Shown piece after piece: positions 26,088 through 34,984 of a DNA stretch of 64,000 nt. The stretch covers positions 176,724 through 240,723 of the forward strand of contig CAIZFE010000109.1 of NCBI GenBank assembly GCA_903932145.1. Reading direction: 5' to 3'. A model generated the notes under the pieces. It saw only the letters and a list, made by a program, of their open reading frames with translations, searched no databases and was not told the DNA's origin. A program made the translations under genes and the position numbers. The DNA comes from an uncultured Rhodopila sp. GTDB lineage: Bacteria; Pseudomonadota; Alphaproteobacteria; Acetobacterales; Acetobacteraceae. Every line of letters begins with the position of its first letter. Within the stretch, counting starts at the first letter, position 1.

Positions 26088-26546
26088 ATGAGGCTGCTGT
26101 TGGATACGCCAACATTGGTGTGGTGGTGGACCGACGATCCGCGCCTGCCCGCGCGGGCTCGCGCTGCCATCGCCGACCCTGGCCATACCGTGTTCGTGAG
26201 CGCGGTTTCCGGGTGGGAGATCACGACCCGGCACCGATCCGGCGATTGGCCGGACGTGGACCGGTTGATCGCCGAGTATAACGCGCTGCTACGACGCTCC
26301 CGCTTTCAGGCCTTGGCGATCAGTATGGAACATGCGCACCGCGCCGGGGCGCTGCCGGGGATGCACCGCGATCCGTTCGACCGCATGTTGATCGCCCAGT
26401 GCGGATTGGAGGCGCTGCCGATCGTTACCGCCAACCCGGTCTTTGCCGCATATGGTGTGGAGGTGATCTGGGATGGCGCGGCCCGGCGGCCCCGTCCTGT
26501 CATTCTGGAGCGCGGTGTCTCCGAAGCTGCTTGTGTGATGGGATGA
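26088..26546 (+). CDS. PIN-domain protein, VapC-like, without adjacent upstream antitoxin
   Basis: A 152-aa PIN-fold RNase of the VapC type. Acidic positions: Asp in MRLLLDTPTLVWWW, Glu in VSAVSGWEITTRH and Asp in HRDPFDRMLIAQ; the fourth, usually Asp in T.D..F..YGV, is Asn in TANPVFAAYGV. ATG 26088 follows a short GA-rich stretch; ATG 26082 is equally possible. Normally a Phd- or AbrB-type antitoxin gene lies directly upstream; none is seen here. The next gene (DUF2442) might serve that purpose. It may be an orphan or degenerate toxin. Confidence 0.75.
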   Translation: MRLLLDTPTLVWWWTDDPRLPARARAAIADPGHTVFVSAVSGWEITTRHRSGDWPDVDRLIAEYNALLRRSRFQALAISMEHAHRAGALPGMHRDPFDRMLIAQCGLEALPIVTANPVFAAYGVEVIWDGAARRPRPVILERGVSEAACVMG

Positions 26547-26601
26547 ACATCTGGCAGCATTTCGACGGGCAAAGCGATGTGCGCACGATAGAGAACGATC
26601 C

Positions 26602-26997
26602 ATGGCGGAATTCAAGGTCCCGTCTCCGGCGGAATTCGACGTGATCACCCGGCGGACAGTTGAGACGGCGAGGCGACACCTACTCGCGGTGTCTGCCCGA
26701 TACGATCGGCGCCACGCGCGCATCATGATCACGTTGAACAGCGGCGCCATGGTCGGATTTCCCCTGTCCGTGCTCCCCGGCCTTGAACACGCCACCCCGG
26801 ACGACCTGCGCACGATCGAGGTCGAAGGTGGTGGCTACGGACTGCACGTCGCGTGTCTGGATGCTGATATTTCCATCCCGGCATTACTGGCGGACCAACT
26901 CGGCTCGACCATCATGAAGCAGGCCGTCGCGAGGGCGGACGCCTCCAAGGCGAACGGGCGGCTGGGTGGAAGGCCGCGGAAAACCGAGGCGGCTTAA
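26602..26997 (+). CDS. DUF2442 protein with Arg/Gly tail
   Basis: A 131-aa protein. The middle fits DUF2442: DRRHARIMITLNSGAMVGFP then LPGLEHATPDDLRTIEV and GYGLHVACLDADISIPALL, with the DADI-P motif. The C-terminus NGRLGGRPRKTEAA resembles an AT-hook. DUF2442 genes often sit beside toxins or DUF4160 genes and are suspected antitoxin-like proteins. It starts 55 bases after the PIN gene on the same strand. Confidence 0.75.
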   Translation: MAEFKVPSPAEFDVITRRTVETARRHLLAVSARYDRRHARIMITLNSGAMVGFPLSVLPGLEHATPDDLRTIEVEGGGYGLHVACLDADISIPALLADQLGSTIMKQAVARADASKANGRLGGRPRKTEAA

Positions 26998-27036
26998 CGC
27001 TTGACTTCATCCAGCACTCGCTTCCACAGCGAGGGA

Positions 27037-28020
27037 ATGGAAACCACGGGCCTCACCGACCTTCAAGTCAACGGCTATGCCGGCATCGACTTCAATGATG
27101 CCGGGCTGACGGCCGACGCACTGGATCACGCGCTCCAGGCGATGCTGCGGGCCAACGTCACCACCTGCCTCCCCACCCTGATCACCGCCGACGAACCCAC
27201 CTTATCCGCTCGGTTGGCTGCTCTGGACACCGCCGTGGCGGGCAGCCGGCTGGGACCGGGGATGGTGGCGGGGTTTCATCTGGAGGGGCCGTTTCTGAAC
27301 CCGGCGCCCGGATATGCCGGCTGCCACCCGGCGACGGCGATGGTGGCGCCGGATGTGGGGCTGCTCGACCGTCTGACGCAGACCCTACGCCGGCCGGTGT
27401 TACTGCTCACTCTGGCGCCCGAGCAGCCGAACGCGTTGGACCTGATCGCCGCGGCGCGGGCCAAAGGCATGGTCGTCGCCATGGGCCACACAGCCGCCGA
27501 TCATGCGACCACGGATCGGGCGGCATCGGCCGGGGTGACGTTGAGTACCCATCTCGGCAACGCCCTGCCGCAACCGCAGCCGAAATTCCTGAACCCACTC
27601 ATGGCGCAACTGGCCGAGGACCGGTTGCATGCCAGCTTTATCGCCGACGGTATCCATATTCCGCCCGACGCGCTGAAGGTGCTGCTGCGCGCGAAGACCC
27701 TCGCCCGGTCGATCCTGGTTACCGATGCGACGGCGGCGGCAGGCGCGCCACCCGGACTGTATCCATTCGCCGGCATGACAATCGAGCATACCGCGGACGG
27801 TTCGGTGCGGGTCCCCGGCACGATCACGCTGGCCGGATCGGCGCTGTGTCTGGATCAGGCAGTGCGCAATCTGGTCGCCTGGGGCTTGGCTGACGCGACG
27901 ACCGCGTTGGAGATGGCGTCAACGCATCCCAACGGACTGCTGGCCCCTGCCCTTTTACATCATGGCATCACGCTGCCGGCGGTTCGGGTGTCGTGGACCC
28001 GCGATCTGCACCCGGGCTAA
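27037..28020 (+). CDS. nagA: N-acetylglucosamine-6-phosphate deacetylase family protein
   Basis: A 327-aa amidohydrolase of the NagA family, which removes acetate from GlcNAc-6-P in amino-sugar recycling. Motifs: TGLTDLQVNGYAGIDFND, GFHLEGPFLNPAPGYAGCH with the conserved Glu, VVAMGHTAADHAT, LSTHLGNALPQ, FIADGIHIPPD and LVTDATAAAG with the catalytic Asp. It is shorter than typical NagA (about 380) mainly because the N-terminal beta-sandwich strands are missing, so the start lies right at the barrel. ATG 27037 follows AGGGA. Ends tail-to-tail with the permease, overlapping by 4 bases. No nagB or transporter nearby. Confidence 0.85.
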   Translation: METTGLTDLQVNGYAGIDFNDAGLTADALDHALQAMLRANVTTCLPTLITADEPTLSARLAALDTAVAGSRLGPGMVAGFHLEGPFLNPAPGYAGCHPATAMVAPDVGLLDRLTQTLRRPVLLLTLAPEQPNALDLIAAARAKGMVVAMGHTAADHATTDRAASAGVTLSTHLGNALPQPQPKFLNPLMAQLAEDRLHASFIADGIHIPPDALKVLLRAKTLARSILVTDATAAAGAPPGLYPFAGMTIEHTADGSVRVPGTITLAGSALCLDQAVRNLVAWGLADATTALEMASTHPNGLLAPALLHHGITLPAVRVSWTRDLHPG

Positions 28021-29468
28021 CCGGACGACGCCTCCGGCACGACGCTGTGGCGGTGCCCGTAGCCAAAGTAGATCAGCAGCCCAATGGCGAGCCAGACGAA
28101 CAGGCGCAGCCACGTGGCCAGCGGCAGGCCCAGCATCAGCAGTAACGAAAACCCGATGCCGAGAATGGGCAGCCACGGCACGCCCGGCGTGCGGAACGGC
28201 CGTTTCGTTTTCGGTGAACTGCGACGAAGGTGGATGACGGCGACGCAGACCAGCAGGAAGGCGAACAGGGTGCCGATGCTGACCATCTCGCCCAGCAGGC
28301 CAATCGGAAAGCTGGCGGCGATCAGGGCAACAACAACACCGATCAGGGCCTGGCTGGCGAACGGTGTGCGGAATGTCGGATGCACCCGGCTGAAAAACGT
28401 TGGCAGCAGACGGTCCTGCGCGATGGAGAACAGGATGCGGGCCTGCCCGAACAGCAGCACGAAGATCACCGTCGTCAGACCGGCGAGGGCCGCGAATTTC
28501 ACCAGCACGGACAGCCAGCCGATGCCGGTCGCGTCGATCGCCACCGCCACCGGGTCGGCGACTCCCAGCTTCTGGAACGGCACCATCCCGGTCATCACCA
28601 GGGCCATCAACACGTACAGGATCGTGCAGATGATCAGCGAACCGAGGATGCCAACCGGCATGTCGCGTTGCGGCAACTTCGCCTCCTGCGCGGCGGTCGA
28701 GACGGCGTCGAATCCGATATAGGCGAAGAATACGACCGAGGAGCCTCGCAGGATGCCGCTGTAACCGAAGCTGCCGAACGTGCCGGTGTTTGCCGGGATG
28801 AACGGGGTCCAGTTGGCGCGATTGATGTAGAAGAAGCCGACCACGATGACCACGCCGACGACGAACAGTTTGAAGGCGACCATGACGTTGTTCACGCGGG
28901 TCGATTCCTTGGTCCCGAACATCAGCAGCGCGGTGAGGACCAGGACAATCAGAACCGCGGGCAGATTGAGGATCGCGGTCGCGGTGGTTCCGTCGGCGAG
29001 TTTGACAGCCTCGCCTGTGGCCTCGGCCCATTGCGGCGGGATGTGGATACCGAAACTACCGAGCAGACTGGCGAAATACCCGGACCAGCCGACGGCGACG
29101 GTGGCGGCACCCATGCCGTATTCCAGGATCAGGTCCCAACCGATGATCCAGGCGAAGATCTCGCCGACGGTTGCATAGGCATATGTATAGGCACTGCCGG
29201 ATGCCGGGATCATGGCGGCGAGTTCGGCGTAACACAGGCCGACGAAGGCGCAGGCGATGCCGGACAGGACGAACGACAGGGAGATCGCGGGCCCGGCATA
29301 ACTGGCGGCAGCCTTGCCGGTCAGGACGAAGATGCCGGCGCCGATGATGCAGCCGATGCCGAGGCCGATCAGCGAGAACGGACCGAGCGTCTTTGTGAGG
29401 CTGTGTCCTTCGGTGCTCGCGGCGATGGCTTCAAGGGATTTGCGGCCGGTGTATTGTGCGATCGACAT
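28017..29468 (-). CDS. APC-superfamily amino acid permease (cationic amino acid transporter type)
   Basis: A 483-aa polytopic inner-membrane permease with about 12-14 hydrophobic helices. The N-terminal region has LGPFSLIGLGIGCIIGAGIF (the GxGIGxGIF substrate/sodium-site motif of APC transporters) and GLCYAELAAMIPASGSAYTY, typical of the CAT/YfnA branch. ATG 29468 gives the normal MSIAQYTGRKSLE start. Exact amino acid not predictable; basic or branched-chain types are common for this branch. Confidence 0.87.
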   Translation of the reverse strand: MSIAQYTGRKSLEAIAASTEGHSLTKTLGPFSLIGLGIGCIIGAGIFVLTGKAAASYAGPAISLSFVLSGIACAFVGLCYAELAAMIPASGSAYTYAYATVGEIFAWIIGWDLILEYGMGAATVAVGWSGYFASLLGSFGIHIPPQWAEATGEAVKLADGTTATAILNLPAVLIVLVLTALLMFGTKESTRVNNVMVAFKLFVVGVVIVVGFFYINRANWTPFIPANTGTFGSFGYSGILRGSSVVFFAYIGFDAVSTAAQEAKLPQRDMPVGILGSLIICTILYVLMALVMTGMVPFQKLGVADPVAVAIDATGIGWLSVLVKFAALAGLTTVIFVLLFGQARILFSIAQDRLLPTFFSRVHPTFRTPFASQALIGVVVALIAASFPIGLLGEMVSIGTLFAFLLVCVAVIHLRRSSPKTKRPFRTPGVPWLPILGIGFSLLLMLGLPLATWLRLFVWLAIGLLIYFGYGHRHSVVPEASSG

Positions 29469-29590
29469 GCGCCTGCCCCTTACTGGATTGTCTGCCATTG
29501 GAACGCAGGTCGGCGGGTAAAAGCGCGATCACATCAACATGATCAAAGGCGTGGTGTTTATCCATCCCAGATCCAGGATTCTGACCTGAC

Positions 29591-30322
29591 TCAAAACCCG
29601 CCACCGACCTGTTTAACGAACCATGCATAACTGTCGGCATTGTTCAACGAAAATTCTTTCCATTGTGCATCGCTGCGCGGGACGAGCGTTTTATCGATGG
29701 GAGCACCGCCTGTGTCCTTCCATACCCAGTAGTCATGAGTAGCGGCATACTTGTGACTGGCTTCATGGATGAGGGTTTTTGCAGCCAACGGCCCCTCAAA
29801 GCGAGTCTCACATACATGGATCGCGCCATACCAGACCTCGCCGAATTTCTGGTTCATAACCTTGTTGTGGTACCTTGGCGGTGCCGATCCTCCGTCCTTG
29901 TTTGGCACTCGATCGACATCAGTACCATGTGGTTTCATCGTAGTATAACCGGCCCTGCCTTTATGGTCTTCCCGGCGACCCAGCTTCAGTGGAACGCCGG
30001 CTTCCAGTCCGGTCGAGGTCCTTCCCAGGACAAGGTCTATTGTCGCTCGCTCGCCGTCACTTATATGATTTTTGTCTGTGTTAAAATACAGAAATGCCCA
30101 GGCCAGAATGTCCGTATCCTTTGGATTGGCCAGTTTGAGGCGTGTTTTTCGAAGCAGGTGCCTCGCCTCCCGTACGACATCAATCGCGTGCCCCAACATA
30201 TCATCCGTCGGGACAGTGCCGTTGTACCACATTATTTTCGGCGATTTTTCTCCGATCCGGCCAAATTCCCTCTGCGCGGCCTTGACGCGGTCTTCATCAA
30301 TTTCGGTAAAATCCGTCATCAA
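29591..30322 (-). CDS. M35-like (aspzincin) metallopeptidase domain protein
   Basis: A 243-aa protein with a zinc-peptidase motif TLIHEASHKYAATHDYW (HExxH) and, about 45 residues later, NNADSYAWFVKQVGG, matching the NADSYAYF ending of the lysine-specific metallo-endopeptidase/M35-related group. The TTMKPHG and HNKVMNQKFGEVWYG segments come before. No signal peptide is present. Base composition is clearly AT-richer than the flanks, suggesting transfer. Similar domains occur as toxin modules of secreted proteins and as bacterial effectors; here it stands alone, so the role is open. Confidence 0.65.
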   Translation of the reverse strand: MMTDFTEIDEDRVKAAQREFGRIGEKSPKIMWYNGTVPTDDMLGHAIDVVREARHLLRKTRLKLANPKDTDILAWAFLYFNTDKNHISDGERATIDLVLGRTSTGLEAGVPLKLGRREDHKGRAGYTTMKPHGTDVDRVPNKDGGSAPPRYHNKVMNQKFGEVWYGAIHVCETRFEGPLAAKTLIHEASHKYAATHDYWVWKDTGGAPIDKTLVPRSDAQWKEFSLNNADSYAWFVKQVGGGF

Positions 30323-30748
30323 CGCCTCTTATTGCCACAAATTTGTGTGTAGAGTAAATTCTAAAACGGTTCGATGGCCGGTTGATGGATGTATATGCTG
30401 TGTCGCTTGCCGGGCGTTCCCCATCTGACCAGCCCGTTTGACCCTATAAACTTAACCGTAAGTGCTTATTGGGTGATCTGCAAGAGTAGCGGGAGCGGGC
30501 GACCACCAAGTGCCGCCGCTTTTCGTTGGGCCGGAGCTGCCTCGGTTTTCGGTGGCAATCGTCAAAGAGATCGCGGAAATCACCGGCGATATTGCCGGAT
30601 GTCCGCCTGTTGGCCCCTGCGCTTCGGCATCCCGGCATCACGTTGGCGGACAACCTTGTTGCCTGGACCGACGATCCGCACCCGATCACCATCTGTAGCC
30701 GATTAGACCATAATCTGGCACCGTGGCCGCATCAACGAGGAACCTGAC
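30323..30748. other. Gene-free stretch with a nagA-like 3' remnant
   Basis: 426 bases, AT-rich at the left (promoter side of the peptidase gene) and GC-rich at the right. From about 30600 to 30690 one frame reads LLAPALRHPGITLADNLVAW, then TDDPHP, closely parallel to the C-terminus of the NagA at 27037 (LLAPALLHHGITLPAVRVSW, TRDLHPG). No start or upstream nagA sequence remains. Confidence 0.5.
30600..30690 (+). pseudogene. Remnant of a NagA-like C-terminus
   Basis: About 30 codons align without gaps to the last 30 codons of the nagA gene 2.6 kb to the left, sharing LLAPAL.H.GITL and W..D.HP. DNA similarity is also evident. It has no start codon and is cut off at the left by unrelated sequence; read-through continues to a stop at 30745-30747. 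It suggests a duplication, recombination or insertion that placed the peptidase patch between two nagA-like ends. Confidence 0.5.
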
Positions 30749-32143
30749 ATGGCATCGCGGGATACCGCACTGGCGCGCGCACTGGCCTATTTCGACTCCA
30801 ACCGCTTTCGCGACCATTTGGCGGAGTTGGTCGCTATTCCCAGCACCTCGCAGGATCCTGGCCACGCGGCCGACGTGGATCGGTATCTATCGGATGCCAT
30901 CCAACCGTGGCTGGAACGCATGGGGTTCTCGGTTGAAATTCATCCCAATCCGGTGTCCGGCTTTGGTCCGATCTTGTTCGCCGAACGGCTGGAAGGCCCT
31001 GACCGGCCGACCGTTTTGACATACGGACATGGCGACACCGTCCGAGGGCTGCCGGAACAATGGCGCGAGGGCCTGTCCCCCTGGGTTCTGACCGAGGAAG
31101 GCGACCACTGGTACGGACGCGGTTCCGCCGACAATAAGGGCCAGCATGCGTTGAACCTGACCGCGCTGGAGGCCGTGCTGACCGAACGCGGCGGCGCGTT
31201 GGGCTTCAACCTGAAACTGATCCTGGAAACCAGCGAGGAACGCGGCTCCATCGGCCTGCGTGAATTCGTTGCGGCGCAGGCGGACCGGCTTGGGGCGGAT
31301 GTGCTGATCGCCAGCGACGGGCCCCGCGTGATGCCGGAGGTCCCGACGATCGCCACTGGCACGCGGGGGACGTATCATTTCGACCTTACGGTCGATCTGC
31401 GGCCGGGCGGCGTTCACTCCGGCCATTGGGGCGGCCTGACCCCCGACCCGGCGGTCATCCTGAGCCATGCGATCGGCTGCATCATGGATCGGAACGGCAA
31501 AATCCTGGTGCGTGACTGGCTGCCGCGCAACGGCGTGTCCGCCGCGGTGCGCGCGGTGCTGGACGGTTGTCCGGTCGGCGGCGGCCGCGAGTCCGCCAGT
31601 ATCGACCCCGACTGGGGTGAACCCGGCCTGACTCCGGCCGAAAAGATCTATGGCTGGAACAGTTTTATCGTTCTGTCGATGATCTCCGGCCGGCCGGAAA
31701 ACCCGGTCAACGCCGTTGCGCCCAACGCCCGCGCGCATTGCCAGATCCGTTACACCGTCGATAGCGATCCCGACAGCTTCGAACCCGCCTTGCGGGCTTG
31801 GTTGGACGAGCGGGGATTTCCGGAGGTGTCGATCGAAAACGCCTATGTGCGTATGGCCGCCAGCCGCACCGATCCCGGCCATCCCTGGGTGGGCTGGACC
31901 GTTGGCAGCATGGAACAATCACTGGGCAAACGCGTGCAGGTGATCCCGAACTCCTCCGGCGGCCTGCCGGGCGATTTGTTCGTCGATTTCCTCGGGGTGC
32001 CGTTGGTCTGGATCCCGCACAGCTACAACGGCTGCAAGCAGCACGGGCCGGACGAGCATTTGCTGATCGGTCCGGCGAGGGAAGGATTGGCGGCCTTCAC
32101 CGGCATTTGGTGGGATTTGGGAGAGCCGGGAACGCCTGCTTAA
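30749..32143 (+). CDS. M20-family metallopeptidase (dipeptidase/ArgE-like)
   Basis: A 464-aa zinc peptidase or deacylase. Zinc and catalytic residues: His-Asp in LTYGHGDTVRG, Asp in WYGRGSADNKGQHALNL, Glu-Glu in LKLILETSEERGSIGL, a later Asp in LIASDGPRVM and a C-terminal His in YNGCKQHGPDEHLL. A dimerisation lid domain is inserted around 190-320. Length is typical for the dipeptidase branch. It heads a run of plus-strand catabolic genes (hydrolases, luciferase-like oxidoreductase), suggesting removal of an N-acyl or peptide group from the pathway substrate. Confidence 0.87.
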   Translation: MASRDTALARALAYFDSNRFRDHLAELVAIPSTSQDPGHAADVDRYLSDAIQPWLERMGFSVEIHPNPVSGFGPILFAERLEGPDRPTVLTYGHGDTVRGLPEQWREGLSPWVLTEEGDHWYGRGSADNKGQHALNLTALEAVLTERGGALGFNLKLILETSEERGSIGLREFVAAQADRLGADVLIASDGPRVMPEVPTIATGTRGTYHFDLTVDLRPGGVHSGHWGGLTPDPAVILSHAIGCIMDRNGKILVRDWLPRNGVSAAVRAVLDGCPVGGGRESASIDPDWGEPGLTPAEKIYGWNSFIVLSMISGRPENPVNAVAPNARAHCQIRYTVDSDPDSFEPALRAWLDERGFPEVSIENAYVRMAASRTDPGHPWVGWTVGSMEQSLGKRVQVIPNSSGGLPGDLFVDFLGVPLVWIPHSYNGCKQHGPDEHLLIGPAREGLAAFTGIWWDLGEPGTPA

Positions 32144-32203
32144 CCGGCTCCGCTTGCAGGATGCGGCGATCCGGGCAAGGGTTGCCGGAACGGAGGCCAT
32201 CTG

Positions 32204-32974
32204 ATGCAGGACCGCACCATCCGCTACACCAGCGTTTCGACAGCGTTCGTCGTGACCGGTTTCGGCCCGCCCGTGCTGTTGATCCATGGTGCCGAGGCCG
32301 ACCACACCATGTTCGACCAATTCGTCCCGTATCTGTCCGATCGTTTCACCTGCATCGGCTACGATCAACGGGATTCAGGCGCGACGGTCAACCCGGCCGA
32401 GGCCTACAACGTCACGGACATGGCCGACGACGCCGCCACCCTGATCCGAGCGCTCGGTTTTGCAAAAGTCCATGTTTTCGGGACTTCGCTGGGCAGTATT
32501 ATCGGTCAGGCGCTGGTGGATCGGCTGATCCTGTCCGCCGCGATCCGGATCGGGCGCGGCATCGCCGAAATCGCCCCGGAAACCGCCGCCGAACTTGGAC
32601 GCCTGCGCGCCGATCCAGCGAAAAACGGGATGGCAATCGCGCGTTATTTCTATACCGAGGACCATCTGGCGAAGCATCCGGAACTGGCGCAACGTTTCTC
32701 CGGCAGCAAGCGCACGCCGGAACAGCAGGCACGGCGCAATGCCCTGATCCCGGGCGCACCCTTACTGCCGCTCGGCGGCATTACCGCGACCACGCTGGTG
32801 CTGGCCCACGCTGAGGACAAACTGATTCCGCCGGCCCACAGCCTTGGCATCGCCAAGGAGATTCCAGGCGCCCGCACCGTGGTGCTTGACGGGCTTGGCC
32901 ATGTCGGCACGATACAGGCGCCCGAACGGGTCGCCGAAGTGGTGCGATCGTTCCTGTCGGAGAATACGGTATGA
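32204..32974 (+). CDS. Alpha/beta hydrolase
   Basis: A 256-aa alpha/beta-fold hydrolase. The oxyanion region is VLLIHGAEADHTMFDQF, the nucleophile elbow is HVFGTSLGSIIGQAL (G-T-S-L-G with catalytic Ser), the acid is Asp in LVLAHAEDKLIPPAHSL and the His is in LDGLGHVGTIQAP. TACDQRDSG-like CIGYDQRDSGAT is typical of esterase/lactonase types. Its stop overlaps the next start (ATGA), so it is co-translated with a second hydrolase. Confidence 0.85.
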   Translation: MQDRTIRYTSVSTAFVVTGFGPPVLLIHGAEADHTMFDQFVPYLSDRFTCIGYDQRDSGATVNPAEAYNVTDMADDAATLIRALGFAKVHVFGTSLGSIIGQALVDRLILSAAIRIGRGIAEIAPETAAELGRLRADPAKNGMAIARYFYTEDHLAKHPELAQRFSGSKRTPEQQARRNALIPGAPLLPLGGITATTLVLAHAEDKLIPPAHSLGIAKEIPGARTVVLDGLGHVGTIQAPERVAEVVRSFLSENTV

Positions 32975-33726
32975 TTGTTCACGGCGTAGAGCTGGAATTA
33001 CTGCGACGCGGCAGCGGACGGCCGATCGTTCTGTTGCACGGGTTCCAACAGATTGAACCCGACGCGCGCTGTGTCGAACTGCTGTCCCGCCACGGGGAAG
33101 TCATCGCCCCATCGCACCCCGGGTTCGGACGCTCGGCGCGCCCGAAAGACTTTGAAAGCGTCTATGACGTTGTTAATCTCTACGCCGCGTTCCTGGACTC
33201 GCTGCCGCACGAAAAGGTAACGCTGATCGGGTTTTCCTTTGGGGGCTGGCTGGCAGCCGAACTCGCTGTCCGATCCTGCCACAATATCGAACGGCTGATC
33301 CTGGTCGATACGGTCGGCATCAAGGTCAGCGGCCCGGACATCCCGGATATCACCGACGTCTTCAATACGCATCCGGACGAGGTCAAACGCCGGACCTGGC
33401 ATGACCCGGCGAACGCCCCGGACTTCAACGGGATGTCGGACGAAGCACTGATCATGCGCCACCGGAACTGGGAGTCGCTGTCGCTATATGCATGGCATCC
33501 GTATATGCACAACCCGCGGCTGGCATATTGGTTGCCCCGCATCGGGGTTCCGACCCAAGTAATCTGGGGGATGTCCGACGGCATCGTCCGTCCCGACTAC
33601 GGGCACGCCGTCACCAGGCTGATTCCGGGCGCTCGATTGGTGTCGATCCCGAACGCGGGCCACCACCCGGAGATCGAGCAGCCGGAGATTTTCGTCGATC
33701 ACGTCACCAGCTTTCTGAACCGCTGA
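32971..33726 (+). CDS. Alpha/beta hydrolase
   Basis: A 251-aa alpha/beta hydrolase resembling C-C bond (MhpC-like) hydrolases or esterases. IVLLHGFQQIEPDARC forms the oxyanion loop, LIGFSFGGWLAAELA holds the nucleophile Ser in GFSFGG, VIWGMSDGIVRPDYG the acid Asp, and IPNAGHHPEIEQPE the catalytic His. Thirteen bases separate it from the luciferase-like gene. Together with the previous gene it indicates sequential ester or ring-cleavage-product hydrolysis. Confidence 0.86.
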   Translation: MIVHGVELELLRRGSGRPIVLLHGFQQIEPDARCVELLSRHGEVIAPSHPGFGRSARPKDFESVYDVVNLYAAFLDSLPHEKVTLIGFSFGGWLAAELAVRSCHNIERLILVDTVGIKVSGPDIPDITDVFNTHPDEVKRRTWHDPANAPDFNGMSDEALIMRHRNWESLSLYAWHPYMHNPRLAYWLPRIGVPTQVIWGMSDGIVRPDYGHAVTRLIPGARLVSIPNAGHHPEIEQPEIFVDHVTSFLNR

Positions 33727-33739
33727 GGAAACCGATCCC

Positions 33740-34960
33740 ATGGACGCCTGGTGGCAGTGCGAAATTCCCTACCCGTTCGTCGATAAGTCCATCACCGATG
33801 CGGCTGATTCCGTGCGGGCATCGTTGCCGAACCGTTTGTGCGATCCGCGCATCGCCGCCACGCTGTTCGATGAGGTACTGGACGAATTTCTGCTGTGCGA
33901 CGACCTCGGGATGAACGTCATCGCGATCGAGCATCACGCCGGCATCAACTCGCTGATCGGTGCCAACCCGATGGTGACCAGCATTCTGGCGCGTCAGACG
34001 CGGAACGTGCGGGTGCTGAGCCTGGGAACCCTGGTTTCGTTGCGTCCCGATCCGGTGCGGGTGGCCGAGGAATACGCCACCGCCGACATCCTGGCGAAAG
34101 GCCGTTTCGATATTGGGTTCGTCAAATCAGGCGGGACGGAGATGGCATCGTCCAACATGCAGCCGGTAAACAACGAAGAACGGTACTGGGAGGCGATCGA
34201 CCTGATCAAAAAGGCGCTGACCACGCATGACGGGCCGTTCAGTTGGGAGGGGAAACATTTCAGCCACCGGCATGTGAATATCTGGCCGCGGCCGTATCAG
34301 GACCCGCATCCGCCGATGTGGGCGGCCACCGGCGATCCGCGCAGTTCGGCCGAGGTTGGGCGGCGTGGCCTGCGGCACATCCTGGTGTTGCGCGGGCCGG
34401 AAGGCACCAAGCGCGCGTATGATGCCCATCGTCAGGCTCGCGTCGAGGCGGGATTACCCAAGGTTACGACTGACAATTTCGCTTATGCGGCGTTGGTCTA
34501 TGTGGGCGATACCGAGGAAGAAGGCATCGAAGTCGGCAGCAAACTGCTGTGGTTCCTGAACACCAGCCTGAAGTCGGCGCCTCAGTTCAACAAGTTTCTG
34601 CCGGGTGCGGCCCCTCCGGCGGCGGCACCGGATTTGTATCGAACGCAACCGCGGGTGGAAGCAGGGCTGACGTTGAAGGACGCCGAAAAAGGCGTCGCGC
34701 CGGCCAGCCGGAACGCGGAGAAGTTGATTTCCATTACGGCGCCGGAGGCCATGCGGCAGGGCATTCTGTTTGCTGGCAATCCGGACAGTGTGTATCGGCA
34801 AATCATGGAATTCTACGACAAAGTGGGCGGTTTCGGGCATCTGGCGCTGGTTGGGCGGTCCGGGTACATGACGCACGCAGAATCGAGCAAGAGCATCCGG
34901 CTGTTTACACAGGAAGTTCTGCCTCGGTTGCGGGCGATCGCGCCAGTGGAGGTGGGGTAA
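33740..34960 (+). CDS. LLM-class flavin-dependent oxidoreductase
   Basis: A 406-aa bacterial-luciferase-like monooxygenase. Family features: LGMNVIAIEHHAGI, RVAEEYATADILAKGRFDIG (the conserved E..A..D.LS.GR), KHFSHRHVNIWPRPYQDPHP and MWAATGDPRSSAEVGRRG. These enzymes use FMNH2 from a reductase to oxidise a small substrate. A paralogue from another branch is at 55322. Position within a hydrolase run implies a catabolic role; substrate unknown. Confidence 0.88.
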   Translation: MDAWWQCEIPYPFVDKSITDAADSVRASLPNRLCDPRIAATLFDEVLDEFLLCDDLGMNVIAIEHHAGINSLIGANPMVTSILARQTRNVRVLSLGTLVSLRPDPVRVAEEYATADILAKGRFDIGFVKSGGTEMASSNMQPVNNEERYWEAIDLIKKALTTHDGPFSWEGKHFSHRHVNIWPRPYQDPHPPMWAATGDPRSSAEVGRRGLRHILVLRGPEGTKRAYDAHRQARVEAGLPKVTTDNFAYAALVYVGDTEEEGIEVGSKLLWFLNTSLKSAPQFNKFLPGAAPPAAAPDLYRTQPRVEAGLTLKDAEKGVAPASRNAEKLISITAPEAMRQGILFAGNPDSVYRQIMEFYDKVGGFGHLALVGRSGYMTHAESSKSIRLFTQEVLPRLRAIAPVEVG

Positions 34961-34984
34961 ACTCGCCGATTGTCGCGGCGCCGG

